This document shows positions 8,781-16,164 of a stretch of DNA of 64,000 bases, piece after piece. How positions within the stretch are numbered: the stretch's first letter is position 1; each line of letters begins with the position of its first letter. A program made the translations under genes and the position numbers. The stretch comes from Nitrososphaerota archaeon. GTDB lineage: Archaea > Thermoproteota > Nitrososphaeria > Nitrososphaerales > UBA183. The stretch lies in NCBI GenBank assembly GCA_027886865.1, contig JAPCJR010000005.1, positions 1 to 64,000 of the forward strand, read 5' to 3'. The notes under the pieces were generated by a model. That model was given only the letters and a program-made list of their open reading frames with translations. It was not told the origin of the DNA and searched no databases.

Positions 8781-9242
8781 TTAGTATTCATGGAGCCTTT
8801 CTTTCAGGCCGGATGAGACGTGCCACTGCACGACGAGCCAGCGCTTCTTTGAGGGGTCCCACCTCAGCGCCGCCGTGACGCGTACGTCGGACTTGACCTT
8901 CTCCCCCGCCTTCGTCTCGATCTTCCAAGAGGGTCTGTCTGCAGCCCAGGCCGTCCCCCCGTTCACGTGGACCTCGAGCTCGCGGCTCTCGAACTTGAAG
9001 CTCTTCAACGCCCTGAACTGGACAGCATGAACGTCCTTGTACTCTTTCCAGCCTGAGAACTTCTCGTCCCAGTCCGTCCCAAACGCGAGAAGGTCCTCCG
9101 TTTGGGAGAAGTTCTCGTCAAGGTCATCCGCGTCCAGCCTCGAGAAAGCCCGGTAGATCTTGAGCATGGTCTCCTTCACCTGCTCTTCGCTTCCCGGCTT
9201 CTTTGAGCTCGACAACGCACCCCTGAAGCCCCGGGGTGTCAT
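8781..9242 (-). CDS. SnoaL-like/NTF2-fold protein
   Basis: About 153 residues from the chosen ATG. The core runs from EEQVKETMLKIYRAFSRLDA through LLAFGTDWDEKFSGW and ends in a strand with WHVSSGL. This is the NTF2-like cone fold used by SnoaL cyclases, ketosteroid isomerases and many small scavenging proteins. The start is uncertain. A TATTAT-type element beside the ATG at 9242 would place transcription near 9218, which favours an in-frame TTG at 9215. Translation from further upstream would run into the divergent peptidase promoter. No function can be assigned. Confidence 0.7.
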   Translation of the reverse strand: MTPRGFRGALSSSKKPGSEEQVKETMLKIYRAFSRLDADDLDENFSQTEDLLAFGTDWDEKFSGWKEYKDVHAVQFRALKSFKFESRELEVHVNGGTAWAADRPSWKIETKAGEKVKSDVRVTAALRWDPSKKRWLVVQWHVSSGLKERLHEY

Positions 9243-9333
9243 TATAATCGTTCCGAGGCACGGCGGTCTTCCGTCGTGTCGTAGTCCGCGCGCCAAAACA
9301 GAGAAGCATTTTAGCCGCTTTACCGGGCGGCTG

Positions 9334-11070
9334 ATGGTCGCCATGGTCCTAGACCCTGAAACTCTTCCCCAGAGGAGCGGACGCAGGTTCGTTCCCCAGA
9401 AGGTGGACCTGGGCGACTGGCCGCAGGCGGAGAGATACTTCGCAGACCTCCAGAGGCGGGAGATAAGCTCGGGAGACGACCTGCAGGGGTGGCTTCAGGA
9501 CTACTCGGAGCTCTTCGGCGCCGTCTCAGAGGCCGCAGCCGTCCGATACATCCGCATGACGGAGCAGACTGATAACGAGAGCTACAAGAAGGCCTACCTG
9601 ACCTTCGTCGAGGACGTGGCGCCAAAGGCGAAGGTGGCTGAGTTCAACCTGAACAGGAAGTTCGCCCAGTCTCCGTTCACAAAGGAGCTCCCAGACGACC
9701 GTTACCGCATGATGAGGAGGAGGGTGGAGAACCGGGTCGCGCTGTTTCGCGAGGAGAACGTAGAACTCGAGAAGGAGGACGAGAAGCTCGGTCAGCTCTA
9801 CGAGAGCGCGACGGGGGCGATGACCGTCCTCTATGACGGAAAAGAGAGGACCCTGAGCGAGATGGGGCGGTATCTAGATGAGCAGGACAGGGCGAGGAGG
9901 GAGGAGGTCTGGAGGTTGACCCAGCGGCGCCGGATGCAGGACCGAGAGAAGATTGACGATATCTATGCGAAGATGCTCGGGATACGATATCAGGTGGCCC
10001 GTAACGCAGGTTTCGAGAACTTCCGGGACTACAGCTTCTTGAACAGGGAGAGGTTCGACTATGTTCCGGCAGACTGTCTGCGTTTCCATGACGCGATCGA
10101 GAAGCACATCGTGCCTCTCGCACGAGAGGTGCAGAAGAGGCGGCAGGAAACGATGAAACTGGACCAGCTCAGGCCGTGGGACATGGCGGTAGACGCGGAG
10201 GGGCGTCCGCCACTCAGCCCGTTCAAGACGACACAGGAGCTCATGAAGAGGGGGCGTGAGACGCTCGAGAGGGTCGACCCGACGTTCGGTGAGAACTTCC
10301 AGACGATGGTGGACCTCAACCTCTTGGACCTGGCGAGCCGCCCCGGGAAGGCCCCCGGTGGGTACAACGCTGAGCTGTCGGACCACATGCTCCCCTTCAC
10401 GTTCATGAACTCTGTGGGGCGTGACCAAGACATGTGGACGCTGCTTCATGAATCGGGGCACGCGTCCCACGTCTTCGAGATGCGCAGGAAGGAGCTCCCC
10501 TACCTGTACCGGGCGGACAACCTTCCGTCCGAGATGGCGGAGGTCGCTTCGATGGGCATGGAGCTCATGGCCAGCTCGCACATAGAGGGGACGTTCTACG
10601 ACGAGCGAGACGCGGCCAGGTCGAGGCGCGAGCATTTCCGCTCCATCGCCAGCCTTCTCCCGTGGATCGCCACCATCGACGCGTTCCAGCACTGGGTGTA
10701 TACCCACCCGGGGCACACGCTGGACGAGAGACGCGACGCCTGGGTGAGGACCGACGAGCGCTTCAACCTCGGTGACAGTTGGGCGGGCCTCGAGGACGAG
10801 CGCAGGTCCTACTGGCACAGGCAGCTTCACCTCTTCCTGATACCGTTCTATTACTTTGAGTACGGGGTGGCCCAGCTCGGGGCGCTGGGCGTCTGGTCCA
10901 GGTACGCGAGGGACCCCAAGGACGCCGTCGAGGCCTACAAAGCTGCGCTCTCGCTTGGGGCTTCGAGGTCTCTCCCCGAGCTCTTCCGCACGGCGGGCCT
11001 CCCGTGGGACTTCGGCGAGTCCATCGTAGCGAAGTACTCTGATGAGCTCCGACGGATATTGCTGGACTGA
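9334..11070 (+). CDS. M3 family oligoendopeptidase (PepF-like)
   Basis: 578 residues from the ATG at 9334, close to the roughly 600 typical of oligoendopeptidase F. The zinc site is HESGH (His372, Glu373, His376 from this start) with the third ligand in SEMAEVASMGMELM, and the C-terminal helices fit the M3 thimet fold. It would cut short peptides in the cytoplasm. The frame is open further upstream, but a TTTTAG element at 9309-9314 puts initiation near 9334 and the upstream residues do not look like the family, so the shorter protein is preferred. Confidence 0.9.
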   Translation: MVAMVLDPETLPQRSGRRFVPQKVDLGDWPQAERYFADLQRREISSGDDLQGWLQDYSELFGAVSEAAAVRYIRMTEQTDNESYKKAYLTFVEDVAPKAKVAEFNLNRKFAQSPFTKELPDDRYRMMRRRVENRVALFREENVELEKEDEKLGQLYESATGAMTVLYDGKERTLSEMGRYLDEQDRARREEVWRLTQRRRMQDREKIDDIYAKMLGIRYQVARNAGFENFRDYSFLNRERFDYVPADCLRFHDAIEKHIVPLAREVQKRRQETMKLDQLRPWDMAVDAEGRPPLSPFKTTQELMKRGRETLERVDPTFGENFQTMVDLNLLDLASRPGKAPGGYNAELSDHMLPFTFMNSVGRDQDMWTLLHESGHASHVFEMRRKELPYLYRADNLPSEMAEVASMGMELMASSHIEGTFYDERDAARSRREHFRSIASLLPWIATIDAFQHWVYTHPGHTLDERRDAWVRTDERFNLGDSWAGLEDERRSYWHRQLHLFLIPFYYFEYGVAQLGALGVWSRYARDPKDAVEAYKAALSLGASRSLPELFRTAGLPWDFGESIVAKYSDELRRILLD

Positions 11071-11083
11071 GTGCCGAGTCTGT

Positions 11084-11263
11084 CTAGTCGGCTCCCCTGA
11101 GCCCTATCAGGACGACCCCCCCGACCACAAAAACGACCAACATGAGGGCGGCCCCTCCGAATATAGCGAAGACGAGCAACCTGCTTATCGCTTCCTTGAA
11201 GAACGGGACCGCCAACAACCCGATGAGTATCAGCAGGACCCCTAACGGCGCCGAACCTCTCAT
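11084..11263 (-). CDS. Small two-helix membrane protein
   Basis: 59 residues, beginning MRGSAPLGVLLILIGLL. Two hydrophobic segments (about 7-20 and 30-54) are joined by a short polar turn (FFKEAISR), and the tail is GLRGAD. Codon use matches the neighbouring genes. It lies 24 bases downstream of the 93-residue membrane protein on the same strand, so the two may be co-transcribed. No family is recognised. The ordered hydrophobic pattern and the tight spacing make it more likely than not a real gene. Confidence 0.55.
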   Translation of the reverse strand: MRGSAPLGVLLILIGLLAVPFFKEAISRLLVFAIFGGAALMLVVFVVGGVVLIGLRGAD

Positions 11264-11287
11264 GAAACCTACCTGACGCCGCAGGTA

Positions 11288-11569
11288 CTAAACCGTTACC
11301 TTCAGGAGCGCGACGAGGCCCCCGAACTCGCATACGGTGATGCCCACCAAGAACGGGTATACCTGGTCCCCGAAGAAACCGCCCATGGCGGCATACCCAT
11401 AGACCGTCACGACGTTGTGCAACAGGAGGAGCACCGCGAATATGAGGAGCCCAACGGAGTAGCCCGCGCGCGTCTTGGCTACTATCCTTGCGTACAGATA
11501 GATCAGACCCACGAGAAGGATGACGTTGAAGGACGCAAAGAGGGTGGCGACAAGGATCAGCAGCTCCAT
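11288..11569 (-). CDS. Four-helix membrane protein next to a winged-helix regulator
   Basis: 93 residues with about four transmembrane segments, beginning MELLILVATLFASFNVILL. Similar small membrane proteins sit beside winged-helix regulators in other archaea (general recollection, not checked). A GTTAAAC element at 11593-11599 lies 26 bases from the ATG, so the mRNA is probably leaderless. The divergent ArsR-like gene begins 95 bases away and the 59-residue membrane protein lies downstream. A role as a membrane partner of the regulator is inference. Confidence 0.7.
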   Translation of the reverse strand: MELLILVATLFASFNVILLVGLIYLYARIVAKTRAGYSVGLLIFAVLLLLHNVVTVYGYAAMGGFFGDQVYPFLVGITVCEFGGLVALLKVTV

Positions 11570-11664
11570 GCGATATTCCCGTTCGCCCGTGGCTCGTTTA
11601 ACTCTTTTTCTAAATCTTCCTAGGTTCTCAACCGATAAATACCGTTTGTCGTAGTTCAGCCTGA

Positions 11665-11967
11665 ATGTCCGACGACCCGGATCTTCGCAGGTTGCTCATG
11701 TTCCTGCTCGGGGGCAGCCGCGGCGGGGAGAACCGGGCGAGGATAATCCGTCGGATACGGGAGAACCCGAGCAATATGAATCAACTGGCCGGGCACCTGA
11801 ACCTGCAGTACAAGGCCATCCAGCACCACATACGGATCCTGATGAGCAACTCCCTGCTGGTGACCTCAGGCGAGAAATACGGAATGATCTACTCGCTGAC
11901 CCCTTGGTTCGAGGCACACATCGAGATCTTCAACCAGGTCTGCGACAAACTCGGGCTGAGTGAGTAA
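11665..11967 (+). CDS. Winged-helix transcriptional regulator (ArsR-like)
   Basis: 100 residues, one winged helix-turn-helix. Helix 2 to recognition helix reads NMNQLAGHLNLQYKAIQHHIRIL and the wing is SGEKYGMIYSL. No cysteine metal site of the ArsR/SmtB kind is seen; the single Cys is near the C-terminus. A TATA box (ATAAATAC, 11634-11641) predicts transcription from about 11663, practically at the ATG. It probably controls the divergent membrane-protein genes, since the two promoters share a short intergenic region. Confidence 0.82.
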   Translation: MSDDPDLRRLLMFLLGGSRGGENRARIIRRIRENPSNMNQLAGHLNLQYKAIQHHIRILMSNSLLVTSGEKYGMIYSLTPWFEAHIEIFNQVCDKLGLSE

Positions 11968-12009
11968 CTAGGAAGGTTTACTACCGGAAACCTGACGGGA
12001 GTTAGACCA

Positions 12010-12357
12010 ATGAGTTCTACCTACGGGCGACGACCTCCAGACAAGAAGTTCTCTCAGGGAGGCCTTGAGTCGATCCCGTCCGGCGCATGGTTGGTCCCGA
12101 TCGAGTTGAAGGAGAAATACGACACGGTCCCCTTCCACGTCTACCACCCCAACCCCCACAACGCGGTCACAATCCTCCGCAACAAGAAGAACCAGCACGA
12201 GTGGCTAGTCTGCGGCTGGTACGTCGACACGTACCGGCAGGGCGGCGTCGTAAAGGGCCTGATCTACACGCAGGTCTCCTCGGAGCCGGACAAGGAGACC
12301 ATCCTCCAGGAGTTGAAGAAGCACGATAAGGAAGCCTCCGCCAAGTTCGGCGTATGA
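12010..12357 (+). CDS. Conserved-looking protein of unknown function
   Basis: 115 residues, soluble, with no recognised domain. The centre is rich in beta-prone segments (GAWLVPIELKEKYDTVPFHVY and EWLVCGWYVDTY) and the C-terminus is a charged helix (KETILQELKKHDKEASAKFG). A TTTACTA element at 11977-11983 fits a start just before the ATG. It is followed by thioredoxin on the same strand, which has its own promoter. The coding pattern and promoter support a real gene; the function is unknown. Confidence 0.65.
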   Translation: MSSTYGRRPPDKKFSQGGLESIPSGAWLVPIELKEKYDTVPFHVYHPNPHNAVTILRNKKNQHEWLVCGWYVDTYRQGGVVKGLIYTQVSSEPDKETILQELKKHDKEASAKFGV

Positions 12358-12411
12358 GCCCCCTCTCACGATAGCTATGCGTATATACGGGAAAACTTCG
12401 CGGGCTAATCG

Positions 12412-12753
12412 GTGTCTGAGATGGAAAGCAAACCTCTGGTTCACTTGCAAGGGAAGGATTTCGAGAAGGAAGTGCTCCAATCTGAAGTCCCGACGGTCGT
12501 GGACTTTTACGCCGACTGGTGCGGACCGTGCAGAATGGTATCGCCCGTGATCGAGTCTCTCTCTAAGGAGTATGTGGGCAAGGTGAAGTTCGTGAAGATA
12601 AACACGGACGAAAACCCCGAGATAGCTGAGAAGTTCGAAATCATGAGCATCCCCACGATAATCGTGTTCAAGAAGGGCCAGGTCCTCTCGAGGACCGTGG
12701 GCGCCGGCCCGGCGGCTATGTATAAGCAGAAGATCGACGCGGCACTGAACTAG
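12412..12753 (+). CDS. trxA: Thioredoxin
   Basis: 113 residues, full thioredoxin fold. The redox motif WCGPC sits in VVDFYADWCGPCRMV, and the cis-Pro is in MSIPTIIVF. It reduces protein disulfides in the cytoplasm. A strong TATATA box (12381-12388) lies 26 bases before the GTG at 12412, which argues for a leaderless mRNA starting at that GTG. The ATG three codons later (12421) is the alternative. It converges on the ModE-type regulator; a weak 5-bp hairpin (CCTCC/GGAGG, 12771-12784) lies between them. Confidence 0.93.
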   Translation: MSEMESKPLVHLQGKDFEKEVLQSEVPTVVDFYADWCGPCRMVSPVIESLSKEYVGKVKFVKINTDENPEIAEKFEIMSIPTIIVFKKGQVLSRTVGAGPAAMYKQKIDAALN

Positions 12754-12794
12754 CCGCTTCGCGCAGAGGGCCTCCCCACGGAGGTTGGGAGTGC

Positions 12795-13361
12795 TCAGGT
12801 CTCTTTCGCTATGATGACTTCGGTGGACTTGATTATCGCCTCCACCTCGTCACCCTCCTTCAAGTCGAGGTCTTCGACCGCTTCCCTCGAGATTATCGAA
12901 GTGAGCGTTGCCGGAAGGAGCACTTTCATCTTGACCGAGGCCGTTATGGGGCCCTTCTCTACCTTCGTGACCTTGGCCTTGATCCTGTTTCTGGCGCTCA
13001 GCTTGTATCCTGCGTGAACCATGTACGCCCTGTCTTCGAGCGCGTTAAAAAGATACTTCCTCACCCTGCGAAAGTCCTGAAGCAGCGCGGCACCGTCCTG
13101 CGTCAGCTTCGCTCCACCCCCTGTAGCTCCCCCGACCCTGGTCTGAACGATCTTGATGCCCAGGCTGGACTCGATTCTCTTGATCCTGTCCCATGCGTTC
13201 CTATACGACATCTCAGCGAGCTTTGCACCTTCGGTGAGCGAGTTCGTCTCGGAGATCCTCCGAAGCAACAACGCGTCCTTTTGGTCGAGGACGACCTGCT
13301 TGTCCTCCTCCATAGACAGCCGGAAGACCGGCTGCAGGTTCGCCTTCCGGGTTGAACCCAA
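12795..13361 (-). CDS. modE: ModE-type molybdate/tungstate-responsive regulator (HTH plus Mop/TOBE)
   Basis: 188 residues. The N-terminal half is a ModE/LysR-type winged HTH (LLLRRISETNSLTEGAKLAEMSYRNAWDRI; the TRVGGATGGGAKLT wing is highly characteristic). The C-terminal about 70 residues are one Mop/TOBE-like oxyanion-binding domain (LSARNRIKAKVTKVEKGPI to IKSTEVIIAKE). E. coli ModE has two Mop repeats and this has one. The start is TTG 13361 or ATG 13313. It is divergent from the ABC operon, whose promoter contains a ModE-like palindrome, so it probably represses that operon when oxyanion is plentiful. Confidence 0.88.
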   Translation of the reverse strand: MGSTRKANLQPVFRLSMEEDKQVVLDQKDALLLRRISETNSLTEGAKLAEMSYRNAWDRIKRIESSLGIKIVQTRVGGATGGGAKLTQDGAALLQDFRRVRKYLFNALEDRAYMVHAGYKLSARNRIKAKVTKVEKGPITASVKMKVLLPATLTSIISREAVEDLDLKEGDEVEAIIKSTEVIIAKET

Positions 13362-13421
13362 ACTAGCTCGGTGATGTGGCTGTTCCTTGGAGACTTAAGT
13401 CTTGAGAAATGAGTCGAAGAC

Positions 13422-13455
13422 ATAAATATCTCGTTATGCAGAGGTTTGCATAACG
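13422..13455 (+). promoter_or_regulatory. TATA box and ModE-type operator of the molybdate/tungstate operon
   Basis: ATAAATA at 13422-13428 is a TATA box. Directly after it, CGTTATGCA (13432-13440) and TGCATAACG (13447-13455) form a perfect 9-base inverted repeat with a 6-base spacer. The CGTTAT...ATAACG half-sites closely resemble the E. coli ModE operator. The palindrome covers the predicted transcription start (about 13451) and ends 3 bases before the GTG start, so bound ModE would block initiation. A separate 12-base palindrome (AGACTTAAGTCT, 13391-13402) lies on the modE side and may be part of the modE promoter. Confidence 0.8.
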
Positions 13456-13458
13456 CTC

Positions 13459-14682
13459 GTGATTCTTAGAAAACAAAGACGCGGAGTCTCTGCGGCCGTC
13501 GGCATAGCTGTGGTTGTGGTTGTAATCGTACTGATAGTTGCTGCCTACGAAGTCATCACGGTGTCCTCGACGACGACTACGGCCACCGTCACAGGCCCCA
13601 CTACGACGGCTACCGTGACAGGTCCGATAACGACGACTACGGCCACTGTGACCGGTCCCGCTGGCCCAACTAGCACGACTACGGCGACGTCTACGTCCAT
13701 CTCCACTACGACGGTGACGACGACGTCCACCTCGATCGCTCTGGCCCCATTGATCTCGTATTCGGCTGATGCATACGCGAGCGAGACGACCTCGCTCCTG
13801 ACAGGATTTTCAGCGAGCACAGGCGTGCCGGTCGCCCCTGTAAAGTCAGGAGGCTCAACCGCTGACGCAGCCGCCATCGCAGCGGGAGCTCCAGACGACG
13901 TCTTCGTCTCATCCTCGCTTCCCGCAACCTCCTCCCAGTACCTCGCCAACGCCACCTCCAACTGGGCGGTAGGGTTCGCGACGGACCAGATGGTCTTGGC
14001 GTATGCTAACTCTACCCAGCAGACAGCGGCTACCAACACCATAATCGGCTTGGCGAACACGGCCATCAAGTCGAACGCCACTTCGGATTGGAACGCCTTC
14101 TACGCGGCTCTTGTCGCTGGAAACGTAAAGGTGGGCATCTCTGCCCCTGCGCAGGACCCGGCAGGGGCCCGCGCATGGATTGTCCTGCAAGCCGCAGGGT
14201 ACCTGTATTCGGGAGGTAACGCACAGGCCTATGTCAGCACGCTCCTGTCGGACAAAGCCAACGTGACCGCTTCGAGCGCAGCCAACCTCGTAGCACCCCT
14301 GCAGGCCGGCAACATACAGTTCCTGTTCACATACAAGTCGGCGGCGATAGGGAACCAACTGAACTACATCACGCTGAACTCCCGCGTAAATCTCGGGACT
14401 GCCAGCCTCGCATCCTTCTACTCCAAGTTCTCCTATACCAGCTCTGCAGGTGTCACCAAAGGGGCGACGATAATCATATGCGTCACCATCCCGCTCAGTG
14501 CGGTCAATACCGCGGAAGCCCTCCAGTTCGTCCAGTACCTGGTCCAAAACGCAAAGTCTCTCTCGACCTTTGGGCTCGTACCGATAGCCCCCTGCCTTCT
14601 CTACGAAAACAGCCCTCCGCCGGCCGCGATTCAGCAGCTTATCACTCAAGGGCTCATAGTCAATAACGGGGCGCTTCCGTAG
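13459..14682 (+). CDS. wtpA: Molybdate/tungstate ABC transporter substrate-binding protein
   Basis: 407 residues. An N-terminal membrane anchor (about 12-33) is followed by a Thr/Ser-rich linker with repeated TTTATVTGP units (about 36-93), then a ModA/WtpA-type binding domain (LISYSADAYASETTSLLTGF; GAPDDVFVSS; TDQMVLAYAN; DPAGARAWIVLQAAGYL). The linker probably lifts the domain off the membrane. The start is GTG, just after the ModE-like operator. It is the first gene of a three-gene operon, 10 bases before the permease. Tungstate versus molybdate preference cannot be told from sequence. Confidence 0.88.
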   Translation: MILRKQRRGVSAAVGIAVVVVVIVLIVAAYEVITVSSTTTTATVTGPTTTATVTGPITTTTATVTGPAGPTSTTTATSTSISTTTVTTTSTSIALAPLISYSADAYASETTSLLTGFSASTGVPVAPVKSGGSTADAAAIAAGAPDDVFVSSSLPATSSQYLANATSNWAVGFATDQMVLAYANSTQQTAATNTIIGLANTAIKSNATSDWNAFYAALVAGNVKVGISAPAQDPAGARAWIVLQAAGYLYSGGNAQAYVSTLLSDKANVTASSAANLVAPLQAGNIQFLFTYKSAAIGNQLNYITLNSRVNLGTASLASFYSKFSYTSSAGVTKGATIIICVTIPLSAVNTAEALQFVQYLVQNAKSLSTFGLVPIAPCLLYENSPPPAAIQQLITQGLIVNNGALP

Positions 14683-14692
14683 ACCTCCCGCG

Positions 14693-15469
14693 ATGAACTG
14701 GCTCAGGGTCATATCGCTAGCTTCGCTCTTTCTGCTGCTGATTCCAGTAGCGGTCCTCCTCTATTACGGGCTCGGCCCCCTGAGAAATCCCGCCGGATAT
14801 AGCGACGCCGTCTTGCGCTCGATAGAGCTCACCCTAGTCTCATCAGCTTCCGCTGCGATAGTGGACGTCGTGCTCTTCACCCCGCTCGCGTACTATCTAG
14901 CCCGCGAACGGGACAGGTTGGCCGAGACTCTGGTCGACATACCCGTAAGCATCCCGCACCCGATCATCGGGGTCGCGCTCGTTATCCTCGATAGCCCGTA
15001 CACTGTGACCGGGAAGTTTCTGACCTCGCTGGGAATCAGTTTCTACAATACCATCCTGGGCCTCGTGATAGCGCTGGTCATCATATCCGCCCCGATCTAC
15101 ATCAAGGCCATGCAGCCATACTTCGAGTCCAAGGATTCCACGCCAGAGGATTTCGCCAGGGGGATGGGCGCATCTCATCTCCGGACTATGGTCTCTGTGG
15201 TTCTTCCCAACTCCGTACCCGGGATTGAGAGCGCATCCTTCATCGCGATGAGCAGGGCCCTGAGTGAGTTCGGTTCTCTCTCCATCATAGCCTACTACGT
15301 CTTACAATACCCGTTCTACGGGGTCAGTCCAGCGTCGGTGACCATTTTCGCCCTTTTCAGCGGCGCCGTCCCGGGCGGCCTCGACGCTGCGGTCACCGCA
15401 TCCGCCGTGATGATCCTCATATCGCTTCCGATAGCCCTCGCTGCGCACTTCTTCCGGAGGAGGCAGTAA
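14693..15469 (+). CDS. wtpB: Molybdate/tungstate ABC transporter permease
   Basis: 258 residues with about six transmembrane segments. The cytoplasmic EAA-type loop that docks the ATPase is visible as DFARGMGASHLRTMVSVVLP, and FTPLAYYLARE and IPHPIIGVAL match ModB/WtpB permeases. It lies between the binding protein and the ATPase with gaps of 10 and 5 bases. The membrane topology, family motifs and position agree. Confidence 0.9.
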   Translation: MNWLRVISLASLFLLLIPVAVLLYYGLGPLRNPAGYSDAVLRSIELTLVSSASAAIVDVVLFTPLAYYLARERDRLAETLVDIPVSIPHPIIGVALVILDSPYTVTGKFLTSLGISFYNTILGLVIALVIISAPIYIKAMQPYFESKDSTPEDFARGMGASHLRTMVSVVLPNSVPGIESASFIAMSRALSEFGSLSIIAYYVLQYPFYGVSPASVTIFALFSGAVPGGLDAAVTASAVMILISLPIALAAHFFRRRQ

Positions 15470-15474
15470 AGCGA

Positions 15475-16080
15475 GTGATAGACGCAAATGTGCGGAAGAA
15501 ACTGGGGCAGTTCTCCCTCGCGGCTAGTGTGGCGGACGGCGGGTTCATCTGCTTGGCCGGCAACAACGGGTCCGGAAAGTCCTCTTTGATGAAGGCGATA
15601 GCCGGGCTCCTCCCGATCGACGAGGGCCGTGTCCTGATAGACGGAAAAGACGTGACGGCGTCGCCGGTCGAGGCGAGGAATGTGGTGCTGGTCGTTCCTG
15701 GGTCTCTTATTCCCCACCTCGGTGTAGACGCTCACCTCTCTTGGGGCCTGAGATTGAAGAAACTCAGGATGCCCAGTGACCACCTTTCAAAAGTCAAGGA
15801 GGCGCTCGGGATTGATTTCTCCGGCCGCGTATCGCAGCTCAGCCTGGGGATGCGAGAGAGGGTTTCTCTGGCGACTGCCCTCCTCTCATCCCCTAAGGTC
15901 ATTCTAGTAGACGAGGCCTTCTCGAACCTCCACGAGCGACGCGAGTTCATCGTCGCGTACAGGAAGCTCACGAGCGAAGCCGGCATCGACGTGCTCTTCT
16001 CCACCCAGGACGAAAAGGACTCCTCCCTCGCGGACCATACATACTCCATCTCCGAGGGAAAGACCGAAAGGCGCTCCTGA
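15475..16080 (+). CDS. wtpC: Short, divergent ABC transporter ATPase of the molybdate/tungstate operon
   Basis: 201 residues, shorter than the roughly 350 of ModC/WtpC because there is no C-terminal TOBE regulatory domain. Walker A is GNNGSGKS (29-36), the signature LSLGMRERV and Walker B VILVDEAF with catalytic E147. The Q-loop Gln is missing (VVLVVPGSLIPHL), the D-loop is SNLH, and the switch His is replaced in FSTQDEKDS (T177-Q178). ATP binding looks intact but the coupling residues are altered. The GTG start follows the permease stop by 5 bases. It is probably still the transport motor, but with unusual chemistry. Confidence 0.82.
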   Translation: MIDANVRKKLGQFSLAASVADGGFICLAGNNGSGKSSLMKAIAGLLPIDEGRVLIDGKDVTASPVEARNVVLVVPGSLIPHLGVDAHLSWGLRLKKLRMPSDHLSKVKEALGIDFSGRVSQLSLGMRERVSLATALLSSPKVILVDEAFSNLHERREFIVAYRKLTSEAGIDVLFSTQDEKDSSLADHTYSISEGKTERRS

Positions 16081-16164
16081 GCTTCCCGGCCAAGGCTGCG
16101 GAAACCGCGAACGGCTGCGTCCCATTAGAGATTGTCGGAGAGTCGCGGTAGAGTCGACGGGATT

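Noticed and set aside
9874..10830. 318-codon minus-strand open frame inside the M3 peptidase gene
   Set aside because: It is antisense to a gene with a clear zinc-protease signature. The translation is Arg/Val/His-rich with no domain, as expected from high-GC shadow frames.
13560..13740. Thr-rich repeats of the binding protein as a CRISPR-like or regulatory repeat
   Set aside because: The repeats keep the reading frame, encode TTTATVTGP units and vary at codon third positions; this is a protein linker.
13909..14712. 267-codon minus-strand open frame over the oxyanion-binding protein gene
   Set aside because: Antisense to a well-supported binding protein and without recognisable motifs.
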